DNA from: Amphibalanus amphitrite | Lineage: Eukaryota; Arthropoda; Thecostraca; Balanomorpha; Balanidae | NCBI RefSeq assembly: GCF_019059575.1 | Contig: NW_024881790.1 | Location: 372,001 to 436,000 of the forward strand | Reading direction: 5' to 3' | DNA length: 64,000 nucleotides | Shown here: positions 45,076 through 58,349 of the stretch, one piece after another | Position numbering within the stretch: position 1 is the first letter of the stretch | Layout of the letters: every line of letters begins with the position of its first letter | Made by a program: the position numbers and the translations under genes | Notes under the pieces: generated by a model | What the model was told of the DNA's origin: nothing | What the model saw: the letters and a program-made list of their open reading frames with translations, nothing else | Database searches by the model: none

Positions 45076-47475
45076 TATATCTTGACGACCGGTTGTCACA
45101 GCGACACGCGGTTGCCACCGATCGATAGAGAAGAGATAAGGCTAGCGTATTGATATGGTTTTATAACGTTGGGCGCGTCACGTGCACATCAGGACCCATT
45201 GTTGTGAAAAAATGACCGATTTCGTGCCTCGTGGAGGAAAAATCGGTGCCGTTTGAAAACGGTTTGGCCGAATGAAATCGGTGTGGTACCATTTTTTAGG
45301 TAAATATATGAGAAAATGGATGATGGTAAACAAAAAGTGATTATGTCTACCATTTCCTTAATAATGTAAAATTCTTTTGAAAGTTTGATGCGCGCCGAGT
45401 GCGCTGTCCTTTACAACATCATAACATATCGAAAAACTTGAAATTTGACCATGAAACACACATATTCGGATAGCGCATGCTTTCGTGATCAATATCCACC
45501 CAAAACATTATCAAAAAGTCAATTAACTTCCGTAAAAATGACTCAGTCATACCACCGTGTTTTGTTAACGTTAGACATATTTTCCGATGAAATCCGATCG
45601 ATGGCTTATAGCCGGCATGTCTTTGAACATTTGACCATTAGTCAGCACGGCATAGGCTGTAAGGCACCGCCCGCTTAGGGATATCGCCAAACCCTTGAAA
45701 ATCGTACTTGCATATAACTCAGCCGTTTCTGGGCCGATTGCGCTGAAACTTGGACTGTCGACAGGCAGGGCACTCACCAAGCGATGTAGGGTCATGTGTC
45801 ACAGGTGAGGTGGACTCATGCACGTGCGCTCGTGAGGGGGTCTGCTTCTACATCTGATGAATCCCTGGGTCGATTTCAATCAAATTTTGTACACTGCTAG
45901 GGACAATTTAGACAGGTGGCTGACATAAGTCATCTGGAGTTTATTAAGCGCGTGCGCACGTGCAGGGGCCCATTTATACATATCTCAAGAACAGGTAGGA
46001 CGATGGCTCTCAAATCTGGTAAAACTCCTCGGTCAAGTATGAGTAGGGGATTGAGTATGACGGGTATAGGTAGGGTGCGGTATGGGAAGGGTAGGGTATG
46101 GGTAGGGTATGGTAGGGTAGGCTTTTAATAGGGTAGGGTAGGGTACGTATGGGTAGGGTGGGGTAGGGTATTTATTGTATGGGTAGGGTAGTGTATATGA
46201 TAGAGGTAGCTTTGGGTATGGGTAGGGTAGGGTAAAGTATGGGTATGGTAAGGTATAGGGTAGAGGTAGGTTTGCCGTTTGGGTAGGGTAAGGTAAAATT
46301 GGGTATGGTAAGGTATAAGTTAGACATAGGGTAGGGTATGGGTAGGGTATGTATATTGGTAGGGTAGGGTAGGGCCTTTTGCGGCTTTTCCGATTGGCGG
46401 CGGTTGGGCGTGCGATGCGGGCAGTTTTATTTGTTGCGGCGTTTGTTGTGTTGTTCGTGGTTGGCGGCGCTGTTTTTTATTGCGACGCTTGCGTTGGATT
46501 TTGGGCGTGCGTTTTGCGCGTTTTTGCGGTGTTTGCGTTTGTTGGCGGGCGGCCGTTTTTTTGCGGCGTTCGCGGTTGGCGGCGGGCAGGCGTGCGATGC
46601 GGGCGGTTTTTTGCGGCGGTGTTTGCGTTTTTGCGGTGTTTGTTTTTCAGGCGGCGGGCGGGCGGGTGATGCGGGCGGTTTTGATTTTTTGCGGCGTTTT
46701 TGCGTTTTTTGCGGTTTGCGGCGGGCGGGCGATTTTTATTTGTTTGAATTTATTGCGACGTTTGCGTTGGCGTTTCGGGCGTGCGTTTTGCGCGTTTTGC
46801 GTTTGGGGGCGGGCGGGCACTTTTTTGTTTCCTTTTTACGGTGTTTGCGTTTGGGGCGAGCGGGCGCTTTTTTGCGGTGTTTGCGTTTGGTGGCGGGCGG
46901 GCGATTTTGAGGCGATTTCGGTTGGCGGTTAGCGTGCGTGCGATGCCAACGGTTTTATTTTTGCGGCGTTTTTGCGTTTTTTTTTTGCGTCGGGCGTGCA
47001 ATTCTGTATCTTTTGCGACGCTTACGTCGGCATTTCGGGCGTGCCTTTGGCGCATTTTGCGGTTTTAGCGTTTGGCGGCGAGCGGCCGTTTTTTTCGAGG
47101 CGTTTGCGGTTTGCGGCGGGCGGGCGTGCGATGCGGGCGGTTTTCATTTTTGCGGCGTTTGCGGTTAGTGGCGGGCGGGCGCGCGATGCGGGCGGTTTTT
47201 ATTTTTTGCGGCGTTTGCGGCGTTGTTTGCGGTTAGAGGCGGTCGTTTTTTATATTTGCGGCGTTTGCGTTTGGCGGCGGGCGGGCGTGTTTTTTTTTAT
47301 AAATCAAAGTCCAAACTTTGGGATCCGTAGTGCTCCTCGAAAAGCCATGCCTACCTACTATATGTACATTTAAATAAGGTAACTATCAAACTCAACCCTA
47401 CTTATATAAACATACATACCAAACAAATGGTCCCATCAACAATATCTATCCAAACGTACAGTTATCGCGTAAACC

Positions 47476-49495
47476 AGGACCAATTGTTGTGAAAAAATTA
47501 CCGTTTTCGTGCCTCGTGGAGGAAAAATCGGTGCCGTTTGAAAACGGTTTGCCCGAATGAAATCGGTGTGGTACCATTTTTTAGGTAATTGCACGTGTGA
47601 TGCAATGAATGAAAATAAAAAGTGATTGCAACTACCACTTCCTTAATAACGAAAGATTCATTTGAAAGTTTGATGCGCGCAGAGTGCGCTGTCCTTTACA
47701 ACACGATAACGTATTGAAAACGTTGAAAATTGGCCATGAAACACACATATTCGGATAGCGCATTCTTTTCTGATCAATATCCACCCAAAATATTATCAAA
47801 AAGTCAATAAATTTCAGTGAAAATGACTCAGGCATACCACCGTGTTTCGTTAACGTTAGACATATTTTCCGATGAAATCCGATCGATGGCTTATAGCCGG
47901 CATGTCTTTAAACATTTGACCATCAGTCAGCACGGCATAGGCTGTAAGGCACCGCCCGCTTAGGGATATCGCCAAACCCTTGAAAATTGTACTTGCATAT
48001 AACTCAGCCGTTTCTGGGCCGATTGCGCTGAAACTTGGACTGTCGGCAGGCAGGGCACTCACCAAGCGATGTAGGGTCATGTGTCACAGGTGGGGTGGAC
48101 TCATGCACGTGCGCACGAGAGGGGGTCTGCTTCTACATCTGATGAATCCCTGGGTCGATTTCACTCAAATTTTGTACACTGCTAGGGACAATTTAGACAG
48201 GTGGTTCGCATAAGTCATCTGGAGTCTCAGTAAGCGCGTACGCACGTGCAGGGGCCCATTCATATATCTCAAGAACAGGTAGGACGATAGTGTTCAAATT
48301 TGGTAAAACCCCTCGCCTCGGTCAAGTATGAGTAGGGCATGAGTATGCCGGGTATAGGTAGGGTACGGTATGGGAAGGGTAGGGTAGGGTAGGCTTTGGA
48401 TAGGGTAGGGTAGGGTAGGGTAGGGTAGGGTAGGACTAGGGTATGGGTAGGGTATGTATATTGGTAGGGTAGGGTAGGGCCTTTTGCGGCTTTTTCGATT
48501 GGCGGCGGTTGGGCGTGCGATGCGGGCGGTTTCCTTTGTTGCGGCGTTTGCGGCGTTTTGCGGTGTTTGCGTTTGTCGGCGGGCGGCCGTTTTTTTTGCG
48601 GCGTTTTGCGGTTGGCGGCGGGCAGGCGTGCGATGCGGGCAGTTTTTGCGGCGGTGTTTGAGTTTGGCGGCGGGCGGGCGGGCGATGCGGGCGGTTTTGA
48701 TTTGTTTGTGGCATTTTTGCGTTTTTTGCGGTTTGGGGCGGGCGGGCGATTTTTTATTTGTTTTAATTTATTGCGACGTTTGCGTTGGCGTTTCGGGCGT
48801 GCGTTTTGCGCGTTTTGCGTTTGGGGGCGGGCGGGCGCTTTTTTGTTTCCTTTTTACGGTGTTTGCGTTTGGGGCGAGCGGGCGCTTTTTTGCGGTGTTT
48901 GTGTTTGGTGGCGGACCGTCGATTTTTAGGCGTTTTCGGTTGGCGGTTAGCGTGCGTGCGATGCGGACGGTTTTTTTTCGGCGTTTTTGCGTTTTTTGCG
49001 TTGGGCGGGCGATTGTTTATTTTTTGTGACGTTTTCGCCGGCATTTCGGGCGTTCGTTTTGCGCATTTTTGCGGTGTTTGCGCTTGTCGGCGGGCGGCCG
49101 TTTTTTCGAGGCGTTTGCGGTTGGCGGCGGGCGGGCGGGCGATGCGGGCGGTTTTTTTGCGGCGTTTGCGGTTGGCCGCGGGCGGGCGCGCGATGTGGGC
49201 GGTTTATTGCGGCGTTTGCGGTGTTGTTAGCGGTTGGCGGCGGTCGTTGTTTATTTTTGCGGAGTTTGTGGTTGGCGGCGGGCGGGCGTTTTTTTATAAA
49301 TAATTCAATGTCCAAACTTTTGGATCCGTAGTGCTCTTCGAAAAGCCATACCTACCTACTGTATGTATAATTAGATAAAGCAACTATCAAACTCAACCCT
49401 ACTGATATAAACATTCAAGTTTTGACAACCAAACTAATGGCCCCATCAACAATATCTATCCAAACGTACAGTTATCGCGTAAACCTGTATTCTAG
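47476..49495 (+). repeat. Array unit 5, lacking its 5' ~400 bp
   Basis: Begins within the 5' block (AGGACCAATTGTTGTG), so the terminus, the 5' hairpin and about 400 bp are missing. Blocks: 47476-48325, TAGGG-rich 48326-48480, G+T 48481-49295, tail 49296-49495 ending CTAG. Confidence 0.84.
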
Positions 49496-52178
49496 TCGGA
49501 TATATTATAAAAGAGAAGTTGTCGGTCTGTACGTCTGTGTGTCACAAACGAAAAGTGTCATCCACATCTGGGTGTCTTGCGCCGGAACGGCGCCATGTAG
49601 AGGCGTGAAATTTGAAAGTCGACAAGCGTGGTCAAATCGAACGATCGTATCAAAATCTGGGCGCGATCCGACCAGGGGTGCGTCTCTGGCAGGGTCGCGA
49701 GCACGAGCCACGCTCGCCATTGGTTTAGCACGGGGCGCGAAAATTGGCGATATTGGCCGAAATCGGTGCGACGCGTGCTCCTTTCCGGGCTTATATCTTG
49801 ACGACCGCTGGTCACAGCGACACGCGGTTGCCACCGATCGATAGAGGAGAGATAACGCTAGCGTATTGATATGTTTTTATAACGTTGGGCGCGTCACGTG
49901 CACATCAGGACCAATTGTTGTGAAAAAATGACCGATTTCGTGCCTCGTGGAGGAAAAATCGGTGCCGTTTGAAAACGGTTTGACCGAATTAAATCGGTGT
50001 CATTCCATTTTTTAGGTAAATATACGAGTAAATGAATGATGGAAAACAAAAAGTGATTATGTCTACCATTTCCTTAATAACGAAAGATTTATTTGAAAGT
50101 TTGATACACGCCGAGTGCGCTGTCTTTACAACATCATAACGCATCGAAAACGTTGAAAATTGACCATGAAACGCACATATTCGGATAGCGCATTCTTTTC
50201 TGATCAATATCCACCCAAAATATTATCAAAAAGTCAATAAACTTCCGTGAAAATGACTCAGGCATACCACCGTGTTTTGTTAACGTTAGACATATTTTCC
50301 GATGAAATCCGATCGATGGCTTATAGCCGGCATGTCATTAAACTTTTGCCAATCAGTCAGCACGGCATAGGCTACAAGGCACCGCTGGCTTAAGGATATC
50401 GCCAAACCCTTGAAAATTGTACTTGCATATAACTCAGTCGTTTCTGGGCCGATTGCGCTGAAACTTGGACTTTCGGCAGGCAGGGCACTCACCAAGCGAT
50501 GTAGGGTCATGTGTCACAGGTGGGGTGGACTCATGCACGTGCGCACGTGAGGGGGTCCGCTTCTACATCTGATGAATCCCTGGGTCGATTTCACTCAAAT
50601 TTTGTACATTTTTGGGGACAATTTAGATAGGTGGCTCACATAACTCATCTGGAGTCTCAGTAAGCGCGTGCGCACGTGCAGGGGTCCATTTATATACCTC
50701 AAGAACAGGTAGGACGATAGCACTCAAATTTGGTTACACTCCTCGGTCAAGTATGAGTAGGGCATGAGTATGCCGGGTATAGGTAGGGTACGGTATGGGA
50801 AGGGTAGGGTTTGGGTAGGGTAGGCTTTGGGTAGGGTAGGGTAGGATAGGATAGGGTACGTATGGGTAGGGTAGGGTAGGTTATTGTATGGGTAGTGTAT
50901 AGGATAGATGTAGTTTTGGGTATGGGTAGGGTTAAGTCGTATGGTAAGGTATAGGGTAGGGGTAGGTTTGCCGTTTGGGTAGGGAAGGGTAAAGTTGGGT
51001 ATGCTAGGTTAAAGTTGGGTATGGTAGGGTATAAGGTAAACGTAGGGTAGGGTATGGGTAGGGTATTGGTAGGACTAGGGTATGGGTAGGGTATGTATAT
51101 TGGTAGGGTAGGGTAGGGCCTTTTGCGGCTTTTTCGATTGGCGGCGGTTAGGCGTGCGATGCGGGCGGTTTCCTTTGTCGCGGCGTTTGCGGTGTTTTGC
51201 GGTTGGCGGCGGGCAGGCGTGCGATGCGGGCGTTTTTTGCGGCGGTGTTTGCGTTTTTGCGGTGTTTGCGTTTGTCGGCGGGCGGCCGTTTTTTTTGCGG
51301 CGTTTTGCGGTTGGCGGCGGGCAGGCGTTCGATGCGGGCGGTTTTTTTTGCGGCGGTGTTTGTGTTTGGCGGCGGGCGGGCGGGCGATGCGGGCGGTTTT
51401 GATTTGTTTGCGGCGTTTTGCGTTTTTTGCGGTTTGCGACGGGGGGCGATTTTTTATTTGTTTTAATTTATTGCGACGTTTGCGTTGGGGTTTCGGGCGT
51501 GCGTTTTGCGTTTTGGGTCGGGCGGGCGCTATTTTGTTTCTTTTTTTACGGTGTTTGCGTTTGAGGCGAGCGGGCACTTTTTTGCGGTGTTTGTGTTTGG
51601 TGGCGGGCGGGCGATTTTTAGGCGTTTTCGGTTGGCCGTTAGCGTGCGTGCGATGCAGACGGTTTTTAGGCGTTTTTTGCGTTTTTTTTTTGCGTTGGGC
51701 GGGCGATTGTTTATTTTTTGCGGCGTTTGCGTCGGAATTTCGGGTGTGCCTTTGGCGCATTTTGCGGTTTTAGTGTTTGGCGGCGAGCGGCCGTTTTTTT
51801 TTCGAGGCGTTTGCGGTTGGCGGCGGGTGGGCGGGCGATGCGGGCGGTTTTCATTTTTCCGGCGTTTGCGGTTGGCGGCGGGCGGCGCGCGATGCGGGCG
51901 GTTTTTATTTTTTTGCGGCGTTTGCGGTTGGAAGCGGTCGTTTTTTATTTTTGCGGACTTTGCGGTTGGCGGCGGGCGGGCGTGTTTTTTTTTTAATAAT
52001 TCAAAGTCCAAACTTTTGGATCCGTAGTGCTCCTCGAAAAGCCATGCCTACCTACTATACATTTAAATAAAGTAACTATCAAACTCAACCCTACTTATAT
52101 AAACATACAAACCAAACTAATGGCCCCATCAACAATATCTATCCAAACGTACAGTTATCGCGTAAACCTGTATTCTAG
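49496..52178 (+). repeat. Array unit 6 (2683 bp), near-identical to unit 2
   Basis: Blocks: 5' block 49496-50755, TAGGG-rich 50756-51119, G+T 51120-51990, tail 51991-52178. High identity with unit 2 appears to begin around 49461 (just inside the preceding tail) and to end around 52180, close to the unit boundaries. Confidence 0.88.
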
Positions 52179-54898
52179 TCGGATATATTATAAAAGAGAA
52201 GTTGTCGGTCTGTACGTCTGTACGTAACAATCGCAAAGTGTCATCCACTTCTGGGTGTCTTGCGCCGGAACGGCGCCATGTAGGAGCGTAAAATTTGGCA
52301 GGCACCGAGCGTGGTCAAATCGAACGATCGTATCAAAATCTGGGCGCAATCCGACCAGGGGTGCGTCTCTGACAGGGTCGCGAGCACGAGGCACGCTCGC
52401 CATTGGTTTAGCACGGGGCGCGAAAAATGGCGATATTGGCCGAAATCGGTGCGACGCGTGCTCCTTCCCTGGCTTATATCTTGACGACCGGTGGTCACAG
52501 CGACACGCGGTTGCCACCGATCGATAGAGGAGAGATAAAGCTAGCGTATTGATAAGGTTTTATAACGTTGGTCGCGTCACGTGCACATCAGGACCAATTG
52601 TTGTGAAAAAATGGCCGATTTCGTGCCTCGTGGAGGAAAAATCGGTGCCGTTTGAAAACGGTTTGACCGAATGAAATCGGTGTGGTACCATTTTTTAGGT
52701 AATTATATGAGAAAATGGATGATGGTAAACAAAAAGTGATTATGTCTACCATTTCCTTAATAATGTAAAATTCATTTGAAAGGTTGATGCGCGCCGGGTG
52801 CGCTGTCCTTAACAACATCATAACGTATCGAAAACGTTGAAAATTGACCATAAAACACACATATTCGGATAGCGCATTCTTTTGTGATCAATATCCACCC
52901 AAAATATTATCAAAAAGTCAATAAATTTCCGTGAAAATGACCCAGGCATACCACCGTGTTTCGTTAACGTTAGACATATTTTCCGATGAAATCCGATCGA
53001 TGGCTTATAGCCGGCATGTCATTAAACATTTGACCATCAGTCAGCACGGCATAGGCTGCAAGGCACCGCCCGCTTAGGGATATCGCCAAACCCTTGAAAA
53101 TTGTACTTGCATATAACTCAGCCGTTTCTGGGCCAATTGCACTGAAACTTGGACTGTCGGCAGGCAGGGCACTCACCAAGCGATGTAAGGTCATGTGTCA
53201 CAGGTGGGGTGGACTCATGCACGTGCGCACGTGAGGGGGTCTGCTTCTACATCTGATGAATCCCTGGGTCGATTTCACTCAAATTTTGTACACTTTTGGG
53301 GACAATTTAGACAGGTGGCTGACATAAGTCATCTGGAGTCTCAGTAAGCGCGTGCGCACGTGCAGGGGTCCATTTATATACAAGACAAGACAATACAAGA
53401 CAATACAAGACAATACAAGACCAGGTTAGACGATAGCACTCAAATTCGGTAAAACTCCTCGGTCAAGTATGAGTAGGGCATGAGTATGCCGGGTATAGGT
53501 AGGGTACGGTATGGGAAGGGTAGGGTAGGCTTTGGGTAGGGTAGGGTAGGGTAGGGTAGGGTAGGGTAGGATAGGGTACGTATGGGTAGGGTAGGGTAGG
53601 TTATTGTATGGGTAGTGTATAGGATAGATGTAGTTTTGGGTATGGGTAGGGTTAAGTATAGGTATGGTAAGGTATAGGGTAGAGGTGGGTTCGCCGTTTG
53701 GGTAGGGAAGGGTAAAGTTGGATATGCTAGGTTAAAGTTGGGTATGGTAGGGTATAAGGTAAACGTAGGGTAGGGTATGGGTAGGGTATGGGTAGGTTTA
53801 GGGTATGGGTAGGGTATGTATATTGGTAGGGTAGGGTAGGGCCTTTTGCGGCTTTTTCGGTTGGCGGCGGTTATACGTGCGATGCGGGCGGTTTCCTTTG
53901 TTGCGGCGTTTGCGGCGTTTTGCGGTTGGCGGCGGGCAGGCGTGCGATGCGGGCGGTTTTTTGCGGCGGTGTTTGCGTTTTTGCGGTGTTTGCGTTTGTC
54001 GGCGGGCGGCCGTTTTTTTTTGCGGCGTTTTGCGGTTGGCGGCGGGCAGGCGTGCGATGCGGGCGGTTTTTTTTGCGGCGGTGTTTGTGTTTGGCGGCGG
54101 GCAGGCGGGCGATGCGGGCGGCTTTGATTTGTTTGCGGGGTTTTTGCGTTTTTTTGCGGTTTGCGACGGGGCGGCGATTTTTTATTTGTTTTAATTTATT
54201 GCGACGTTTCGGTTTGCGACGGGGCGGCGATTTTTTATTTGTTTTAATTTATTGCGACGTTTGCGTTGGCGTTTCGGGCGTGCGTTTTGCGCGTTTTGCA
54301 TTTTGGCGGGCGGGCGATTTTTAGGCGTTTTCGGTTGGCGGTTAGCGTGCGTGCGATGCGGACGGTTTTTTAGGCGTTTTAAGTATTTTTTTTTGCGTTG
54401 GGCGGGCGATTGTTTATTTTTGCGACGCTTGCGTCGGCATTTCGGGCGTGCCTTTGGCGCATTTTGCGGTTTTAGCGTTTGGCGGCGAGCGGCCGTTTTT
54501 TTCGAGGCGTTTGCGGTTGGCGGCGGGCGGGCGTGCGATGCGGGCGGTTTTCATTTTTGCGGCGTTTGCGGTTAGCGGCGGGCGGGCACGCGATGCGGGC
54601 GGTTTTTATTTTTTGCGGCGTTTGCGGCGTTGTTTGCGGTTAGAGGCGGTCGTTTTTTATTTTTGCGGCGTTTGCGTTTGGCGGCGGGCGGGCGTGTTTT
54701 TTTTTTAAGAATTCAAAGTCCAAACTTTGGGATCCGTAGTGCTCCTCGAAAAGCCATGCCTACCTACTATATGTACATTTAAATAAAGTAACTTTCAAAC
54801 TCATCCCTACTTATATAAACATAGGTACATACCAAACAAATGGTCCCATCAACAATATCTATCCAAACGTACAGTTATCGCGTAAACCTGTATTCTAG
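52179..54898 (+). repeat. Array unit 7 (2720 bp)
   Basis: Blocks: 5' block 52179-53468, TAGGG-rich 53469-53840, G+T 53841-54705, tail 54706-54898. A short (ACAAGACAAT)n tract lies at 53380-53425. The G+T block has a direct duplication of about 60 bp (TTTGCGACGGGGCGGCGATT near 54161 and 54212). Confidence 0.85.
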
Positions 54899-57800
54899 TC
54901 GGATATATTATAAAAGAGAAGTTGTCGGTCTGTACGTACGTGTGTCACAAAAGAAAAGTGTCATCCACATCTGGGTGTCTTGCGCCGGAACGGCGCCATG
55001 TAGGAGCGTGCAATTTGGCAGGCACCAAGTGTGGTCAAATCGAACGATCGTATCAAAATCTGGGTGCGATCCGACCAGGGGTGTGTCTCTGGTAGGGTCA
55101 AGAGCACGAGGCACGCTCGCCATTGGTTTAACACGCGGCGCGAAAAACGGCGACATCGGCCGAAATCGGTCCGACGCGTGTCCCTTTCCGGGCCTATATC
55201 TTGACGACCGGCTGTCACAGCGACACGCGGTTGCCACCGATCGATAGAGGAGAGCTAAAGCTAGCGTATTGTTATGGTTTTATAACGTTGGGCGCGTAAC
55301 GTGCAAATCAGAACCCATTGTTGTGAAAAAATGGCCGATTTCGTGCCTCGTAGAGGAAAAATCGGTGCCCTTTGAAAACGGTTTGGCCGAATGAAATCGG
55401 TGCGGTACCATTTTTTAGGTAATTGCACGTGTGATGCAATGAATGAAAAGAAAAGGTGATTGTTATTACCACTTTCTTAATAATGAAAAATTTATTTGAA
55501 AGTTTGATGCGCGCCGAGTGCGCTGTCCTTTACAACATCATAACGTATCGAAAACGTTGAAAATTGACCATGAAACACACATATTCGGATAGCGCATTCT
55601 TTTCTGATCAATATCCACCCAAAATATTATCAAAAAGTCAATAAACTTCCGTGAAAATGACTCAGGCATACCACCGTGTTTTGTTAACGTTAGACATATT
55701 TTCCGATGAAATCCGATCGATGACTTATAGCCGGCATGTCATTAAACTTTTTCCAATCAGTCAGCACGGCATAGGCTACAGGGCACCGCCCGCTTAGGTA
55801 TATCGCCAAACCCTTGAAAACTGTACTTGCATATAACTCAGCCGTTTCTGGGCCGATTGCGCTGAAACTTGGACTGTCGGCAGGCAGGGCACTCACCAAG
55901 CGATGTAGGGTCATGTGTCACAGGTGGGGTGGATTCATGCACGTGCGCACGTGAGGGGGTCTGCTTCTACATCTAATGAAACCCTGGGTCGATTTCAATC
56001 AAATTTTGTACACTGCTAGGGACAATTAAAGGAAAAGGGCCACCTTTAACATGGGGATTGAAACTGAGATAGCCATCTTGTAGCCCGTGTCCGAAAACCT
56101 ATCTGTCTACCTCCTTACGGCCGATTTCGGCCTCCATTCGTAGATATCGGCAATTTTAAAAGAAAATACGCCAGGAATGCGTTCTTATCCAAGGAATGCG
56201 TTCTTATCCGACAATACAGTCGCCCGCGGCGAGGCTTTGGTTTTTTACCAATCAGCTCCAACCAGCTCAGCTTTAACCAATCAGCTTATCTGACACAATC
56301 CGACGAGTCTGTCTTCTGAACGCTGATTGGCTTGAGTGTGACGTCATCGCTATGCCATCATACAGTAGGTGCCGTAGAGAGTATCAACATAGTACCAATA
56401 TGTTAAATAGTTTTAAATACTTTTTCGCGAATTGTGCACTTCTGGCACCAGTTTTAAAAAGAAAATGAAAAATAATAATGTCAAAATGAAAAACAACGAT
56501 ATCTTCATATTTCACGAAGGTGGCCCTTTTCCTTTAAGACAGGTGGCTGACATAAGTCATCTGGAGTTTATTAAGCGCGTGCGCACGTGCAGGGGCCCAT
56601 TTATACATGTCTCAAGAACAGGTAGGTCGATAGTACTCAAATTTGGTAAACCTCCTCGGTCAAGTATGAGTAGGGCATGAGTATGCCGGCTATAGGTAGG
56701 ATACGGTATGGCAAGGGTAGGGTATGGGTAGGGTAGGGTAGAGTACGTATAGGTAGGGTAGGGTAGTGTATAGGATAGAGATAGGTTTGAGTATGGGAAG
56801 GGTATGGTAAAGTATGGGTATGGTAAGGTATAGGGTAGAGGTAGGTTTGCCGTTTGGGTAGAGTAGGGTAAAGTTGGGTATGGTAGAGTATAAGGTAAAC
56901 GTAGGGTAGGGTATGGGTAGGGTATGGATAGGACTAGGGTATGGGTAGGTTATGTATATTGGTAGGGTAAGGTAGGACGTTTTGCGGCTTTTTCGATTGT
57001 CGGCGGTTAGGTGTGCGATGCGGGCGGTTTCCTTTGTTGCGGCGTTTGCGGCGTTTTGAGGTTGGCGGCGGCCAGGCGTGCGATGCGGGCGTTTTTTTGC
57101 GGCGGTGTTTGCGTTTTTGCGGTGTTTGCGTTTGTCGGCGGGCGGCCGTTTTTTGCGGCGTTTTGCAATTGGCGGCGGGCAGGCGTGCGATGCGGGCAGT
57201 TTTTTTGCGGCGGTGTTTGTGTTTGGTGGCGGGCGGTTGGGCGATGCGGGTGGTTTTGCTTTGTTTGCGGCGTTTTTGCGTTTTGTTTTGCGGTTTGCGG
57301 CGAGCGGGCGATTTTTTATTTGTTTTAATTTATTGCGACGTTTGCGTTGGTGTTTCGGGAGTGCGTTTTGCGTTTTGGGGCGGGCGGGCGCTTTTTTGTT
57401 TCCTTTTTACGGTGTTTGCGTTTGGGGCGAGCGGGCGCTTTTTTGCGGTGTTTGCCTTTGGTGGCGGGCGGGCGATTTTTAGGCGTTTTCGGTTGGCGGT
57501 TTGCGTGCGTGCGATGCGGACGTTTTTTCGGAGTTTCTGCGTTTTTTGCGTTGGGCGGGCGATTGTTTATTTTTTGCGACGTTTGTCGGGCGTGCCTTTC
57601 GCGCATTTTGCGGTTTTAGCGTTTGGCGGCGGGTGGCCGTTTTTCGAGGCGTTTGCGGTTGGCGGCGGGCGGGCGTGCGATGCGGGCGGTTTTCATTTTT
57701 GCGGCGTTTGCGGTTGGCGGCGGGCGGGCGCGCGATGCGGGCGGTTTTTATTTTTTGCGGCGTTTACGGTGTTATTTGCGGTTGGAGGCGATCGTTTTTT

Positions 57801-58037
57801 ATTTTTGCGGCGTTTGCGGTTGGCGGCGGGCGGGCGTGTTTTTATAAATAATTCAAAGGCCAAACTATTGGATCCGTAGTGCTCCTCGAAAAGCCATACC
57901 TACCTACTTACAATTAAATAAATAACTATAAAACTCAACCCTACCTATATAAGCATACAAGTTTTGACAACCAAACTAATGGCCCCATCAACAATATCTA
58001 TCCAAACGTACAGTTATCGCGTAAACCTGTATTCTAG
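54899..58037 (+). repeat. Array unit 8, interrupted by a TTAA MITE
   Basis: 3139 bp including the MITE at 56030-56533; about 2631 bp without it. Blocks: 5' block to 56660, TAGGG-rich 56661-56980, G+T 56981-57845, tail 57846-58037. Its CTAG is joined to TCTATATTATGATTTATAA, the terminus of the other subfamily. Confidence 0.85.
56030..56533. mobile_element. TTAA-flanked MITE (AGGAAAAGGGCCACCTT ends)
   Basis: Perfect inverted ends AGGAAAAGGGCCACCTT, with TTAA at 56026-56029 and 56534-56537. 504 bp, no gene. Other units read GGGACAATTTAGACAGG at this place, so the insertion is bounded exactly, and the target in this copy must have been TTAA instead of TTTA. Confidence 0.92.
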
Positions 58038-58071
58038 TCTATATTATGATTTATAACATGTCCGTGCGTTC
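58038..58071 (+). repeat. Divergent array unit, 5' piece (left of LTR element)
   Basis: TCTATATTATGATTTATAAC and 14 more bases match the Helitron 5' end at 25079 much better than they match the units 1-8. The unit continues at 62784 after the LTR element. Confidence 0.8.
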
Positions 58072-58255
58072 TGAAGTAGACAGCACGGCGTCCCGTTCAA
58101 AACTGTATTGCTTCCCGGCCGCTCACCCGAGGTCGTGTCACAGATACTGCCCGAGGCACCGGGCGAGTCCACTGGGACGAGAGGGGTGACCAGTATGCGA
58201 GGGAGAGAGGGAGAGGGAGGGAGGCCGCCGGTAGAGGCGAGAGCCGGTTATGACA
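58072..58255 (-). repeat. 3' LTR of the Ty3/gypsy element
   Basis: 184 bp, TG...CA ends, apparently identical to 62595-62778. It contains a purine-rich GGGAGAGAGGGAGAGGG stretch. Confidence 0.95.
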
Positions 58256-58349
58256 TCCCTCCACCCCGCAATATAACATAATCACAACTAACGTAACAAC
58301 AAAACTCTGGTCACTTTTAACGATATCAGGCACGGAGCGCTCACAAACT

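Larger units (their letters stand above)
42870..47475 (+). repeat. Array unit 4, interrupted by a TA-flanked element
   Basis: The unit is split by the insertion at 43156-45075; without it the unit is about 2684 bp. Blocks: 5' block to 46030, TAGGG-rich 46031-46375, G+T 46376-47299, tail 47300-47475. Its tail runs ...ATCGCGTAAACC straight into the middle of the next unit's 5' block with no CTAG, so this junction is not a terminus-to-terminus join. Confidence 0.82.

Noticed and set aside
35173-58037. CRISPR array
   Set aside because: Repeats are 2.4-2.7 kb units and the shorter repeats are simple-sequence blocks. There are no short identical repeats with unique spacers, and the DNA is eukaryotic.
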